Shown: positions 24,003 through 32,830 of the stretch, piece by piece | Numbering within the stretch: the stretch's first letter is position 1 | Layout of the letters: each line of letters begins with the position of its first letter | Assembly (NCBI GenBank): GCA_002478265.1 | Contig: DLNC01000024.1 | Span: 1-41,784 of the forward strand | DNA length: 41,784 nucleotides | Direction: 5' to 3' | DNA from: Syntrophaceae bacterium UBA7520 | GTDB lineage: Bacteria > Desulfobacterota > Syntrophia > Syntrophales > Smithellaceae | Notes under the pieces: generated by a model | What the model saw: only the letters and a program-made list of their open reading frames with translations | What the model was told of the DNA's origin: nothing | Database searches by the model: none | Program-made: the position numbers and the translations under genes

Positions 24003-27000
24003 TTAACCTTGAGCCGATTCGACAATCTTTCTGCCGCGCCAAACCATGTAAATTGCCGGATATACGATCAATTCCAGAATCGTGGATGTGATGATTCCCC
24101 CGATCATCGGAGCGGCAATGCGCTTCATCACATCCGCTCCCGCACCTTCCGATAGCATAATGGGGATCAAACCAGCTAAAATCGTCGCGGCAGTCATGAC
24201 CTTGGGGCGAATGCGTTGCACCGCGCCGTGCATCACGGCGTCGTTGAGATCCTTTCTGGTTCTCAGCAGTCCTTCCTTCTTCCACTTTTCATAGGCCAGA
24301 TCTAGGTACAAAAGCATGATAACGCCCGTTTCCGCATCCAACCCGGCTAAAGCGATAATACCCACCCAAACGGCGATGCTCATATTGTAGTTGAGAAGAT
24401 ATAAAAACCAAAAGGAGCCGATCAGAGAAAACGGCACGGCCAGAAGGACAATACATGTTTTGATGACGGAACGAGTGCTTAAAAAAAGAATCACGAAAAT
24501 AAGCGCGATCGTCAAGGGGATAACCATCTTCAGACGATTTTGCGTTTTGAGAATATGTTCATACTCGCCGCTCCATACCAGACGGTAGCCATCCGGCAAT
24601 TTTAATGTAGCCGCCTTATCGCGCGCCTCTTCGACATATCCGCCAACATCGCGGTCGCTGATATCAATATAAACATAAGAGGTTAGTAAGCCCTCCTCGC
24701 TTTTGATGGCCGTTGGTCCCCGGACCACGTTAAAATCGGCCAGCTCTCCCATGGGAATCTGCAAAATGGCGTTGGTCGCGGTCATGGAAGATTCGGAAGT
24801 GGCGGCAACGCCAGGAGATGTCATCACCGGCACCAGAACGCGCTTGAGTTTTTCCACATCGTCGCGCAGTTCGCGTGGATAGCGGATATTCACGGGATAG
24901 CGCGCCCGGCCTTCCACGGTAGTCGTAAGGTTCATGCCGCCGATGGCGGTTTGAATCACTTCGTTGACGTCATCCACCGCCAGGCCGTAACGGGCGATGC
25001 TCTCGCGGTTGATCACAATATCCAGAAAATAACCTGTGGCGACGCGCTCCGCGTATATGCTGCGCGTACCGGGCACATCACGCAGATGATGTTCCAGTTC
25101 CAGACCAATCCGCTCTATCTCCTCCAGATTGGTTCCCAGAATTTTGATGCCTACCGGCGTACGGATGCCCGTGGCCAGCATGTCGATGCGTGCCTTAATC
25201 GGCATCGTGAAGGAATTGGCCACTCCGGGAATATCCAATGCGCGGTTCATTTCGTTTTTAAGTTTCTCTACGGTCATCCCCGGACGCCACTGGTCGGGTG
25301 GTTTCAGGTTAATGACCGTTTCAAACATTTCCAGCGGCGCGGGATCAGTGGCCGTTTCCGCGCGTCCCGCCTTGCCGAAAACCTGGGCGACTTCCGGAAT
25401 AGACATGAGTATTTCATCCTGCAGCTTCAATATTCTGGCGGCTTCTGACGCGGAAAGCCCCGGTACCGTCACCGGCATGTAAAACAAGGAGCCTTCATAG
25501 AGCGGCGGCATGAACTCCGATCCTAATTTCATGAAGGGATAGACAGTCAGGATCATTAAAACCACAGCCACCGCAATCACGGTCTTGCGAAAGCGCAGCG
25601 CCAGCAGAGCCAACGGCTCGTAAATAAAATGCAGAAAACGGCTGGCGGGATTTTTCTCCTCCGGCCGGATTTTGCCGCGAATAAGCAACGTCATCAGAAC
25701 CGGAGTCAGCGTCACGGCCAAAAACGAGGCAAACAGCATGGCAAAGGTTTTGGTGTAGGCCAGCGGCTTGAACAAGCGGCCGGCCTGGGCCTGCAGCGTA
25801 AATACCGGCAAAAACGCCACAGTTATAACCAGAAGCGCGAAGAAAAGAGACGGCCCCACTTCCTTCGCCGCGTTAATAATCACATCAGTTTTATCCCCGG
25901 GTCTGCCCGCGCGTTCCCACTCCTCAAGCCGCTTGTGGGCATTTTCTACCATGATGATTGAGGCATCCACCATCGTCCCGATCGCGATGGCGATTCCCCC
26001 TAAGCTCATGATATTTGATGTGACTCCCAGATAATACATGCAGATAAAAGAAATAATTATGGCAATCGGCAGCGTCAGAATGACCACTAGCGCGCTGGGC
26101 AGATGAAATAAAAAGACCAGACACACCACGCTCACCGCGATGGTTAGTTTGATGATTTCATCTTTCAGCGTAGCAATGGCGCGGTGAATAAGGTCGGAGC
26201 GGTCATACGTGGTGACAATCTTTACCCCCGGCGGAATGCTGGGCGAAATGTCGTTTTCAATTTTTTGTTTTACCCGCTCAATCACGTTGAGGACGTTTTC
26301 GCCGAAACGGACGATGACAATGCCGCCGGCCACCTCGCCTTTGCCGTCGAGTTCCGCAATACCCCGGCGGATTTCCGGCCCCAGCTGCACACGGGCGACA
26401 TCCCTCAGATAAATCGGCACCCCGGCGCGTGCGCCCACGGCGATATTTTCCAGGTCCTGGATATTTTGAATGTATCCGCGCCCCCGCACCATGTATTCGG
26501 CTCCGGAAAATTCCAGCACGCGTCCTTCCACGTCGCGGTTGCTTTTGCGGATTGCGTCCATCACCAAGGTGATGGGCAGATTATAAGCGGAAAGACGGTT
26601 CGGATCGACGGTAACCTGATACTGTTTGACAAAACCGCCAATGCTGGCCACCTGCGACACGCCGGCGACGCTTTCGAGCGCGAGTTTAATTGTGTAATCC
26701 TGGATCGAACGTAGCTCCGCCAAATCCAGTTTCCCCGACTCATCAACCACGGCATAGGAAAATCCCCACCCCAGAGAGGTGGCATCAGGCCCCAACTCCG
26801 GATTCACGCCGGCCGGAATTTTACTTTGCACCGCCTGCAGATATTCCAGAATGCGGCTTCTGGCCCAGTAAATATCCGTGCCTTCATCAAAAATAACATA
26901 GATAAATGAGCTGCCTAAAAATGAAAATCCGCGTACCGCCTGCACCTTCGGAGCGGCCAGCAGCGTGGAAGTGATCGGGTAGGTGATCTGATCTTCGATC

Positions 27001-27179
27001 AGATCCGGGCTGCGACCCGGCCATTCGGTATAAATAATGACCTGCGTGTCGCTGAGATCGGGAATGGCGTCAAGCGGCGTGTTCTTGAGCGTCCAGAGCC
27101 CCCAGGCCACGACAAAGGACAAAACCAGAAAAACAACAAACTTATTGCGGGCGCTCGCTTCAATAATTTTTGCTATCAT
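24003..27179 (-). CDS. cusA: CusA/CzcA-type heavy-metal RND efflux pump
   Basis: 1058 residues, the normal length of heavy-metal RND pumps. It exports metal from the periplasm or cytoplasm through the CusB adaptor and the outer-membrane channel, driven by protons. Twelve membrane segments in the 1+5+1+5 pattern are visible, and two large periplasmic loops. Motifs include NTPLDAIPDLSDTQVIIYTE at the start and GTMVDASIIMVENAHKRLEE in the membrane part. Methionines that bind Cu(I)/Ag(I) in E. coli CusA appear conserved (SLFYMPVTVPG, PLEMFETVI, RIDMLATGI), which favours monovalent copper/silver over zinc/cobalt. Last gene of the operon, 22 bases after cusB. Confidence 0.95.
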   Translation of the reverse strand: MIAKIIEASARNKFVVFLVLSFVVAWGLWTLKNTPLDAIPDLSDTQVIIYTEWPGRSPDLIEDQITYPITSTLLAAPKVQAVRGFSFLGSSFIYVIFDEGTDIYWARSRILEYLQAVQSKIPAGVNPELGPDATSLGWGFSYAVVDESGKLDLAELRSIQDYTIKLALESVAGVSQVASIGGFVKQYQVTVDPNRLSAYNLPITLVMDAIRKSNRDVEGRVLEFSGAEYMVRGRGYIQNIQDLENIAVGARAGVPIYLRDVARVQLGPEIRRGIAELDGKGEVAGGIVIVRFGENVLNVIERVKQKIENDISPSIPPGVKIVTTYDRSDLIHRAIATLKDEIIKLTIAVSVVCLVFLFHLPSALVVILTLPIAIIISFICMYYLGVTSNIMSLGGIAIAIGTMVDASIIMVENAHKRLEEWERAGRPGDKTDVIINAAKEVGPSLFFALLVITVAFLPVFTLQAQAGRLFKPLAYTKTFAMLFASFLAVTLTPVLMTLLIRGKIRPEEKNPASRFLHFIYEPLALLALRFRKTVIAVAVVLMILTVYPFMKLGSEFMPPLYEGSLFYMPVTVPGLSASEAARILKLQDEILMSIPEVAQVFGKAGRAETATDPAPLEMFETVINLKPPDQWRPGMTVEKLKNEMNRALDIPGVANSFTMPIKARIDMLATGIRTPVGIKILGTNLEEIERIGLELEHHLRDVPGTRSIYAERVATGYFLDIVINRESIARYGLAVDDVNEVIQTAIGGMNLTTTVEGRARYPVNIRYPRELRDDVEKLKRVLVPVMTSPGVAATSESSMTATNAILQIPMGELADFNVVRGPTAIKSEEGLLTSYVYIDISDRDVGGYVEEARDKAATLKLPDGYRLVWSGEYEHILKTQNRLKMVIPLTIALIFVILFLSTRSVIKTCIVLLAVPFSLIGSFWFLYLLNYNMSIAVWVGIIALAGLDAETGVIMLLYLDLAYEKWKKEGLLRTRKDLNDAVMHGAVQRIRPKVMTAATILAGLIPIMLSEGAGADVMKRIAAPMIGGIITSTILELIVYPAIYMVWRGRKIVESAQG

Positions 27180-27201
27180 CTTTTTTCCTTACGTTGGGCG
27201 G

Positions 27202-28380
27202 CTATTTCAGGGGCAGAGGGCGGATTCCTTTGAGCTGCGCTTCCGAATCAATCAGGAAATTCGCGGAAGAGACTACTTTGTCGCCTTTTTTCAGACCACG
27301 CACGACTTCGATATATCCGCCTGCACGCAGACCGGTTTTGATTTCCCGCGGTTCAAATTCATTGTTACCCAGATCGACGTACACAACCATGCCTCGACCC
27401 GTATCGATTACCGCTGTTTCGGGAATTGTTAACCGCTTGCCTCCGTGGACTTTGATTGCGACATTGGCGAACATCTGCGGTTTCAAATGGCCCCCGGGAT
27501 TGGAAAGCTTAAGACGTATTCGCGCAGTTCTCGTTTCCGGAGAAATTTCCGGATAGATATAATCAATACGCGTGCTAAATTCCCTTCCGGGAAGATAAGC
27601 CAGAGTTACGGTTGCGGGGGCTCCTTTCTTGACCAGCGACAATTCATATTCATAGATATCGGCAATAACCCACAGGGTGGACAAATCCGCCAAATCGTAG
27701 AGTTTTTCTCCGGGCATGACGCGCATGCCGGCCACAGCCATTTTTTGTGTGACATACCCGTTAACCGGGCTGTAGAGTGTCAACGTTCGGGCGATCTCGC
27801 CTTGCTGCTCAATCCGGCCGATCTGTTTTGGAGAGATGTCCCACAGCAGTAGTCTTTGTCGTGCGGCATCGAGCGCGGCTTGAGCATCGCGCGCCATCAT
27901 TTGTTCGGTTTCTGAGGGCTGTGTGTCCTCTTCGCCGGACGTTTTCTTTGCGGATTGTTTCGCCCACTGCAGCGCCAGCAGAAATTCCTTCTGAGTCGCC
28001 ACCAACTCCGGACTGTAGATTTCAACAAGAGGATCACCTTTTCGCACATAAGCACCCGTGGTTTCGACATGAAGCTTTTCTATCCACCCCTCAACTTTCG
28101 CGTTGACAGTGGCAAGATTGCGTTCGTTGGCCTCCAGCCTCCCGACGGTTCGGATCATTTTTTCCATTTCTCTCGTATCCACCGTCGCAGTTTTCATGCC
28201 GACAATCTTTTGCTGTTTGGGTGATACATCGATCAGGCGCGCATCCTCTGTCATACCCGTGTCGCCTGCTCCGGCCGGCTGTGCGTGACCAGAATGCTGC
28301 GCCATTACAGGCGGCGCCTGAAACAGCAAAAGCGCAACACTAACAATGATGATCCTTTGGAAAAATATTTTATTCACCAT
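27202..28380 (-). CDS. cusB: CusB-type periplasmic adaptor of the metal efflux system
   Basis: 392 residues from ATG at 28380, chosen because AAAGGTG lies just before it and the signal peptide NKIFFQRIIIVSVALLLF then starts at the N-terminus; the longer open frame adds 31 residues with no such sense. Membrane-fusion protein pattern: VGRLEANERNLATVNAKVEG, a helical hairpin, LYSPVNGYVTQKM and a beta-barrel part. The mature N-terminus is His/Met-containing (QHSGHAQPAGAGDTGM), like the CusB metal-loading tail. The start overlaps the last 11 bases of the TolC gene, so translation is coupled. Confidence 0.93.
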   Translation of the reverse strand: MVNKIFFQRIIIVSVALLLFQAPPVMAQHSGHAQPAGAGDTGMTEDARLIDVSPKQQKIVGMKTATVDTREMEKMIRTVGRLEANERNLATVNAKVEGWIEKLHVETTGAYVRKGDPLVEIYSPELVATQKEFLLALQWAKQSAKKTSGEEDTQPSETEQMMARDAQAALDAARQRLLLWDISPKQIGRIEQQGEIARTLTLYSPVNGYVTQKMAVAGMRVMPGEKLYDLADLSTLWVIADIYEYELSLVKKGAPATVTLAYLPGREFSTRIDYIYPEISPETRTARIRLKLSNPGGHLKPQMFANVAIKVHGGKRLTIPETAVIDTGRGMVVYVDLGNNEFEPREIKTGLRAGGYIEVVRGLKKGDKVVSSANFLIDSEAQLKGIRPLPLK

Positions 28381-29671
28381 TTTCACCTTTTGCGGCTCCG
28401 GCCGCGGTAATGGATAACAGACGGGCAATGGCTTTTTCTCTTTCAACCAGTTTTTCCCAGTATAACAGTTCATAGTCCAAAAGAGAGTTCACGCGCGAGA
28501 CGACGCTGACCAAATCCACACTCCCCGTTGCATAGCTGCTCATGGTTTGCTCTAGAAACTGCCTGCTGCGGGGGATCAGCCCCTGACGATAGATATCCAG
28601 TAATTTCTCCGCCGATCGTAACATCGAAAAGTTATCGCGCACAGCCGCTATGATCATGAGCTTAAACGAATGCATCTCGCGTTCGGCCTGATGGATTTCG
28701 GCTTGCGCTTCTTTAACGGCTGGTTTCTGCTTCCAATAAAAGTATAAAGGTATATTGATCGTCGCGGTCACGCTCCACATGTCCATGAACGGACTGGTGC
28801 CGCTCGAATTGAAGAAGTTGTCCCCCCTGCTGAAATATGAGGCACCCAGAGCGAAATCGGGAAAGTACTCCAGCTTAGCCATTTTATGCTTAGCCTGGGC
28901 GGAATCGACCATTTTTTTTCGTGACTTTATCTCCGGAGAATTATTGACAGCCAGTTCGACGGCTTTATCTTCGTCCATGACATAAGGAAAAAATACAGGC
29001 GCGTTGGGCCGGGGAATTAAAATATCTTGCCTTCCCAGCACGGCGGCTAACATCGCTTCCAGGGACAGGATCTTTTGCTTCAACATCTCGATCCTCTCCA
29101 TAAGCATATATTTCTCGGTCTGCGCCATAAGCACTTCCGCCTGCATCCCTTTGCCCGCAGCATAACGGTTAAGAGCCAGATCTTCCATCCTTACAAAGAG
29201 TTCACGTTTTTCGGTAATAACATCGATGCTCTGGTAAGCAAAAAATAAATCATAATAGAGCTCCTTGACGCGCGCGATTGTTTTAAGCTTGATCAGCTCA
29301 TGCATTGCCTCCAGGCTTTGGGCGTCGCGCAGCGCCATTTCTGATTTAAAACCGCGCTTGCCGGGAAAATAAAACTGCTGGGATAATGAAAACATCCATT
29401 GCGCGCCCTCTTCTCGTCTGTAGGTGTAGCGCTCAAACCCTTCATTCTGATAGCCGACCATGAACATCGGATCGGGCAGACTGCCTGCCTGGGGAACGCG
29501 CAAATATGCCGCCTCAAGACGGGAGGCTGATGCCTGAATTTCCGGACTGTTTTTCAGAGCTTCCTTAATCAGGCCATCAAGCAGTACATCTCCTTGCGCC
29601 CAGGCCATCCAAGGTAAAGCCAAGGTTACTAAAAACAACCATGCTCTGAAAATCCTACCGGATATCCACAT
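28370..29671 (-). CDS. cusC: CusC/TolC family outer-membrane efflux channel
   Basis: 433 residues with a signal peptide (WLFLVTLALPWMAWAQ) and two repeats of the outer membrane efflux domain. The first starts LLDGLIKEALKNSPEIQASASRLEAA (begins 32), the second at VELAVNNSPEIKSRKKM near 229; both carry the NSPEI signature of TolC family proteins. Long helices rich in Glu/Arg/Gln form the periplasmic barrel. It overlaps the Met-rich protein gene by 17 bases and cusB by 11, giving a tightly packed cusFCBA-like order. Confidence 0.92.
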   Translation of the reverse strand: MWISGRIFRAWLFLVTLALPWMAWAQGDVLLDGLIKEALKNSPEIQASASRLEAAYLRVPQAGSLPDPMFMVGYQNEGFERYTYRREEGAQWMFSLSQQFYFPGKRGFKSEMALRDAQSLEAMHELIKLKTIARVKELYYDLFFAYQSIDVITEKRELFVRMEDLALNRYAAGKGMQAEVLMAQTEKYMLMERIEMLKQKILSLEAMLAAVLGRQDILIPRPNAPVFFPYVMDEDKAVELAVNNSPEIKSRKKMVDSAQAKHKMAKLEYFPDFALGASYFSRGDNFFNSSGTSPFMDMWSVTATINIPLYFYWKQKPAVKEAQAEIHQAEREMHSFKLMIIAAVRDNFSMLRSAEKLLDIYRQGLIPRSRQFLEQTMSSYATGSVDLVSVVSRVNSLLDYELLYWEKLVEREKAIARLLSITAAGAAKGENGE

Positions 29672-30050
29672 TCAATTTTACCGTTTGTGTTGAGCCATCC
29701 CGGCTGATTCTCACATCCACGTACCACGGTCCGCTCATGGAGAAGTTCAATGCCGCCTGATAGATCTCCCCTTTCAGTTCGGTAGTTTTCCTGTAATTCA
29801 TCGCGCCCATGCCCGGCATTGGCGGCATGCCGTAATGTATTACAACGTTCGCGTTGGTAACGGCTTTGCCCGCCGCATCTTTTACTTCAACCGTTATTCT
29901 GTTTGTCCCCCTGACCGGTGGATTCTTGTCCAATTTGACCACTACGGAATAATCATCTGTTTTGCCGCTCATTTCATAATCTCTAGCATGAGCGAATATG
30001 AGCCCGGTCAATAACGTTATTGCCGCTAAAAGCATTATCACTTTCTTCAT
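29655..30050 (-). CDS. Met-rich YtkA/FixH-like periplasmic protein heading the Cus operon
   Basis: 131 residues. A signal peptide (VIMLLAAITLLTGLIFAHA) is followed by one immunoglobulin-like beta domain: YSVVVKLDKNPPVRGTN, ITVEVKDAAGKAV, ANVVIHYGMPPMPGM and a C-terminal GPWYVDVRISRDG. This is the YtkA/FixH-like family. Five methionines around HYGMPPMPGMGAMNY make a likely Cu(I)/Ag(I) site, similar in purpose to CusF though the fold is different. GGAGGG precedes ATG, and the stop overlaps the TolC gene start by 17 bases. It probably hands metal to the pump. Confidence 0.82.
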   Translation of the reverse strand: MKKVIMLLAAITLLTGLIFAHARDYEMSGKTDDYSVVVKLDKNPPVRGTNRITVEVKDAAGKAVTNANVVIHYGMPPMPGMGAMNYRKTTELKGEIYQAALNFSMSGPWYVDVRISRDGSTQTVKLNVDIR

Positions 30051-30264
30051 CGTATGCCCTCCATAATTTAAATACGTCTAAAGCTTAAATATTGTTGTCT
30101 TCAACCTATTCATTTATATTAATGTTGATTTTTCTTCTGTAAATACTCCACCGCGTATTGCTTCTCAAAACCGAATAAATCAGTATAGATTCAACAAGAT
30201 ATAGATCTACCCGCTGCAGATAACCACGAATCAAAGAGACATGAGCTTGTGAGTTGGCTTCGCG

Positions 30265-31224
30265 CTAAGCTCCAATTCCCTCAAATAAGACCGTGGAAAG
30301 ATACCGCTCGCCGGCATCCGGCAGGATGACCACGATGGTCTTGCCCGCAAACCCATTTTGTTTAGCCAGGCGCGCCGCAGCGGCCACAGCCGCACCGCAG
30401 GAAATTCCCACCAGCATTCCTTCTTCCCTGGCCAGCCTGCGGGCATATTCTACCGCCTCCATGCTTTCCACCTGTTCTACGCGGTCAACCATCGACAAAT
30501 CCAGCGTGTCCGGAATAAATCCGGCGCCGATCCCCTGAATCTTGTGTGGCGAAGGCTTTAATTCCTGCCCGGCCAGTTTCTGGCTGATCACGGGACTTTC
30601 TTTCGGCTCCACGGCCACGGAAATAATTTTTTTGCCCATCGTGTTTTTGATGTAGCGCGACACTCCGGTGATTGTTCCGCCCGTGCCCACGCCGGACACC
30701 AGCACATCAATGGCGCCTTCAGTGTCAGCCCAGATCTCCGGCCCTGTCGTTTTCTCATGAATTTCTGGGTTGGCCGGATTTTTAAACTGCTGCGGCAGAA
30801 AATACTTCTGCGGATCGGAAGCGGCAATGGCTTCCGCTTTCGCCACCGCTCCCTTCATGCCTTCCGTACCGGGCGTTAAAATAAGATTCGCGCCGAACGC
30901 GGCGAGTACCCGCCGCCGCTCGCTGCTCATAGTCTCCGGCATGGTCAAAGTGAGCTTGTACCCGCGCGCCGCCGCCACATAGGCAAGCGCGATGCCGGTG
31001 TTACCGCTTGTGGGTTCAATAATTTCCACACTCGGTTTGAGCAGTCCTTTCTTTTCGGCATCCCAGATCATCGCCGCGCCGATGCGGCATTTGACGGAAT
31101 AGGAAGGGTTTCTCCCTTCCACTTTTGCCAACACAGTTGCCTTCGCGCCGTCGATAACCCTGTTTAATTTAACCAGCGGCGTGTTCCCGATGGAAAGCGA
31201 ATTGTCGTCGTATATTTTTTTCAT
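30265..31224 (-). CDS. cysK: Cysteine synthase (O-acetylserine sulfhydrylase)
   Basis: 319 residues, close to E. coli CysK over most of its length. It makes L-cysteine from O-acetylserine and sulfide using PLP. The PLP lysine is K45 in NPSYSVKCRIG; the substrate loop is EPTSGNTGIALAY; GVGTGGTITGVSRY holds the phosphate; GISCGAAVAAA comes near the end. The start follows AAGGGGG. It lies 52 bases after metY, so metY-cysK form one unit with two entry points for sulfide. The unusually high similarity to the enterobacterial type may hint at lateral origin. Confidence 0.96.
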   Translation of the reverse strand: MKKIYDDNSLSIGNTPLVKLNRVIDGAKATVLAKVEGRNPSYSVKCRIGAAMIWDAEKKGLLKPSVEIIEPTSGNTGIALAYVAAARGYKLTLTMPETMSSERRRVLAAFGANLILTPGTEGMKGAVAKAEAIAASDPQKYFLPQQFKNPANPEIHEKTTGPEIWADTEGAIDVLVSGVGTGGTITGVSRYIKNTMGKKIISVAVEPKESPVISQKLAGQELKPSPHKIQGIGAGFIPDTLDLSMVDRVEQVESMEAVEYARRLAREEGMLVGISCGAAVAAAARLAKQNGFAGKTIVVILPDAGERYLSTVLFEGIGA

Positions 31225-31276
31225 GTTTTCCCCCTTGTCTTAACCTTCTTCCGAAACGAAAAAAGGATTTAATGAA

Positions 31277-32569
31277 TCAAATCTTCCCAAGCGCCTGATC
31301 GATATCCGCCACAATATCATCGATATGTTCGATGCCGATTGATAAACGGATGAAATCGGGCGTCACGCCTGTGGCAATCTGTTCATCAGGCTCAAGCTGC
31401 GAATGCGTGGTTGATGCAGGGTGAATCGCCAGCGTCTTGGCATCGCCGATATTGGCCAGATGTGAAATGAGTTGCAGCGAGTTGATAAACTTTTTTCCCG
31501 CTTCACTTCCGCCCTTTACGCCAAACCCCAAAATCGCGCCCGCGCCCTTGCGCAAATATTTTTCCGCCCGTGTTTTTTCCGGGGAAGAATCCAGCCCCGG
31601 ATAATTTACCCACGCCACCTTCGGGTGTTTTTCGAGATGACGCGCCACTCTAAAGGCATTTTCGGAATGACGGATCATTCTTAAGTGGAGCGTTTCCAGC
31701 CCCTGCAAAAACAGGAAGGAGTTAAACGGCGAGAGCGCCGGCCCGAGATCGCGAAGAAGAACCACGCGCGCCTTAGTGATGTAGGCGATATTGCCAGCAG
31801 GCTTAAGTGCCTCCACAAAATTAAGCCCGTGATAGGCGGGATCTGCGCCGGCAATAAGCGGGAACTTTCCATTGGCCCAGTTGAAGTTTCCCGAGTCGAC
31901 AATGACTCCGCCTAGCGAGGTGCCGTGCCCGCCGATAAATTTTGTGGCGGAATAAACGACAATATCCGCGCCAAAATCGATCGGACGCAGAAGATACGGC
32001 GATACGGTATTATCCAAAACAAAAGGAATGCCGTGCTTGTGAGCCACCGCCGCGATTCCTTCCAAATCCGCCACATCCAGCTTGGGGTTGCCGATGGATT
32101 CGGCATAAACAGCCTTTGTTTTGGGCCCGATGGCCGCGTCAAGGGCTGACAGATCATTAGACTTCACGAACTTAACCTTGATGCCCAGCCTGGGGAACGT
32201 GTAGTGAAACAGAGTATAAGTGCCGCCGTAGAGATTGTCAGCCGAGACAATTTCGTCACCTGCCTTGGCGATATTAAGAAGCGCGAGCGTGATGGCTGAC
32301 TGGCCGCTGGCTACGGCCAGCGCTCCCGCGCCTCCGTCAAGGAGCGCGATTCTTTTTTCCAGCACGTCCGTTGTCGGGTTCATCAGCCGCGTGTAGATAT
32401 TGCCGAATTCCGTCAAGCCGAACAAAGCCGCCGCGTGCTCGGTGTCTTTAAACTGATACGACGTGGTTTGATAAATCGGCACAGCGCGCGACCCCGTTGT
32501 CGGGTCCGGCTCCTGCCCGCCGTGCAGGGCCAGTGTTTCAATTTTAAGTTTTTCATCAATCTTGCTCAT
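31277..32569 (-). CDS. metY: O-acetylhomoserine sulfhydrylase (MetY family)
   Basis: 430 residues from ATG at 32569, which has AAGGA at a 9-base spacing; ATG at 32575 is in frame but too close to that site. It converts O-acetylhomoserine and sulfide to homocysteine with PLP. Marks: LALHGGQEPDPTTGSRAVPIYQT near the N-terminus, YTRLMNPT, the PLP lysine in YSATKFIGGHG, and LGFGVKGG plus THSQLEPDEQ at the end, which are typical of this branch of the Cys/Met PLP enzymes. A 200-base leader with possible RNA structure lies upstream. Confidence 0.95.
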   Translation of the reverse strand: MSKIDEKLKIETLALHGGQEPDPTTGSRAVPIYQTTSYQFKDTEHAAALFGLTEFGNIYTRLMNPTTDVLEKRIALLDGGAGALAVASGQSAITLALLNIAKAGDEIVSADNLYGGTYTLFHYTFPRLGIKVKFVKSNDLSALDAAIGPKTKAVYAESIGNPKLDVADLEGIAAVAHKHGIPFVLDNTVSPYLLRPIDFGADIVVYSATKFIGGHGTSLGGVIVDSGNFNWANGKFPLIAGADPAYHGLNFVEALKPAGNIAYITKARVVLLRDLGPALSPFNSFLFLQGLETLHLRMIRHSENAFRVARHLEKHPKVAWVNYPGLDSSPEKTRAEKYLRKGAGAILGFGVKGGSEAGKKFINSLQLISHLANIGDAKTLAIHPASTTHSQLEPDEQIATGVTPDFIRLSIGIEHIDDIVADIDQALGKI

Positions 32570-32587
32570 GCTCATTTTCCTTTCATC

Positions 32588-32751
32588 AAAAAAGTTCAGG
32601 TTGTTTCCATGATCCATTTGCATCAGCAGGTGCCTCGTGCTTTTTCCGGAGGCGAAACCAAACAGACAAATACCGGTTTGCGCTTATGTTTCTGAGCGGC
32701 GGCATCAAACCTCGGAGAACGCAGATCGCACTCGCCTCAAACCTCCTGAAC
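32588..32751 (-). promoter_or_regulatory. Structured leader RNA candidate upstream of metY
   Basis: On the minus strand three nested stems can be drawn. GTTCAGG (32745-32751) with CCTGAAC (32594-32600), GAGGCGA (32732-32738) with TCGCCTC (32649-32655), and GGTTTG (32706-32711) with CAAACC (32675-32680). The outer stem is followed directly by six U (32588-32593) and then the metY ribosome binding site. Two near-identical 11-mers (AGGTTTGAGGC, AGGTTTGATGC) also lie inside. I do not recognise a known SAM, SAH or cobalamin class. Single 7-bp stems can occur by chance in a 260-base region. Confidence 0.4.
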
Positions 32752-32830
32752 AAAACCGTTTCGTTATTCCTTATTTTGAAATTCACATTCTCTTTCTTAT
32801 GAACACAAATACAATCCTTTGTCCTTTATC

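Noticed and set aside
24951..25448. 165-residue plus-strand frame inside cusA
   Set aside because: Antisense to conserved RND sequence.
32570..32830. SAM-I or SAM-II riboswitch before metY
   Set aside because: The conserved cores of these classes are not present; only a generic structured leader can be argued.
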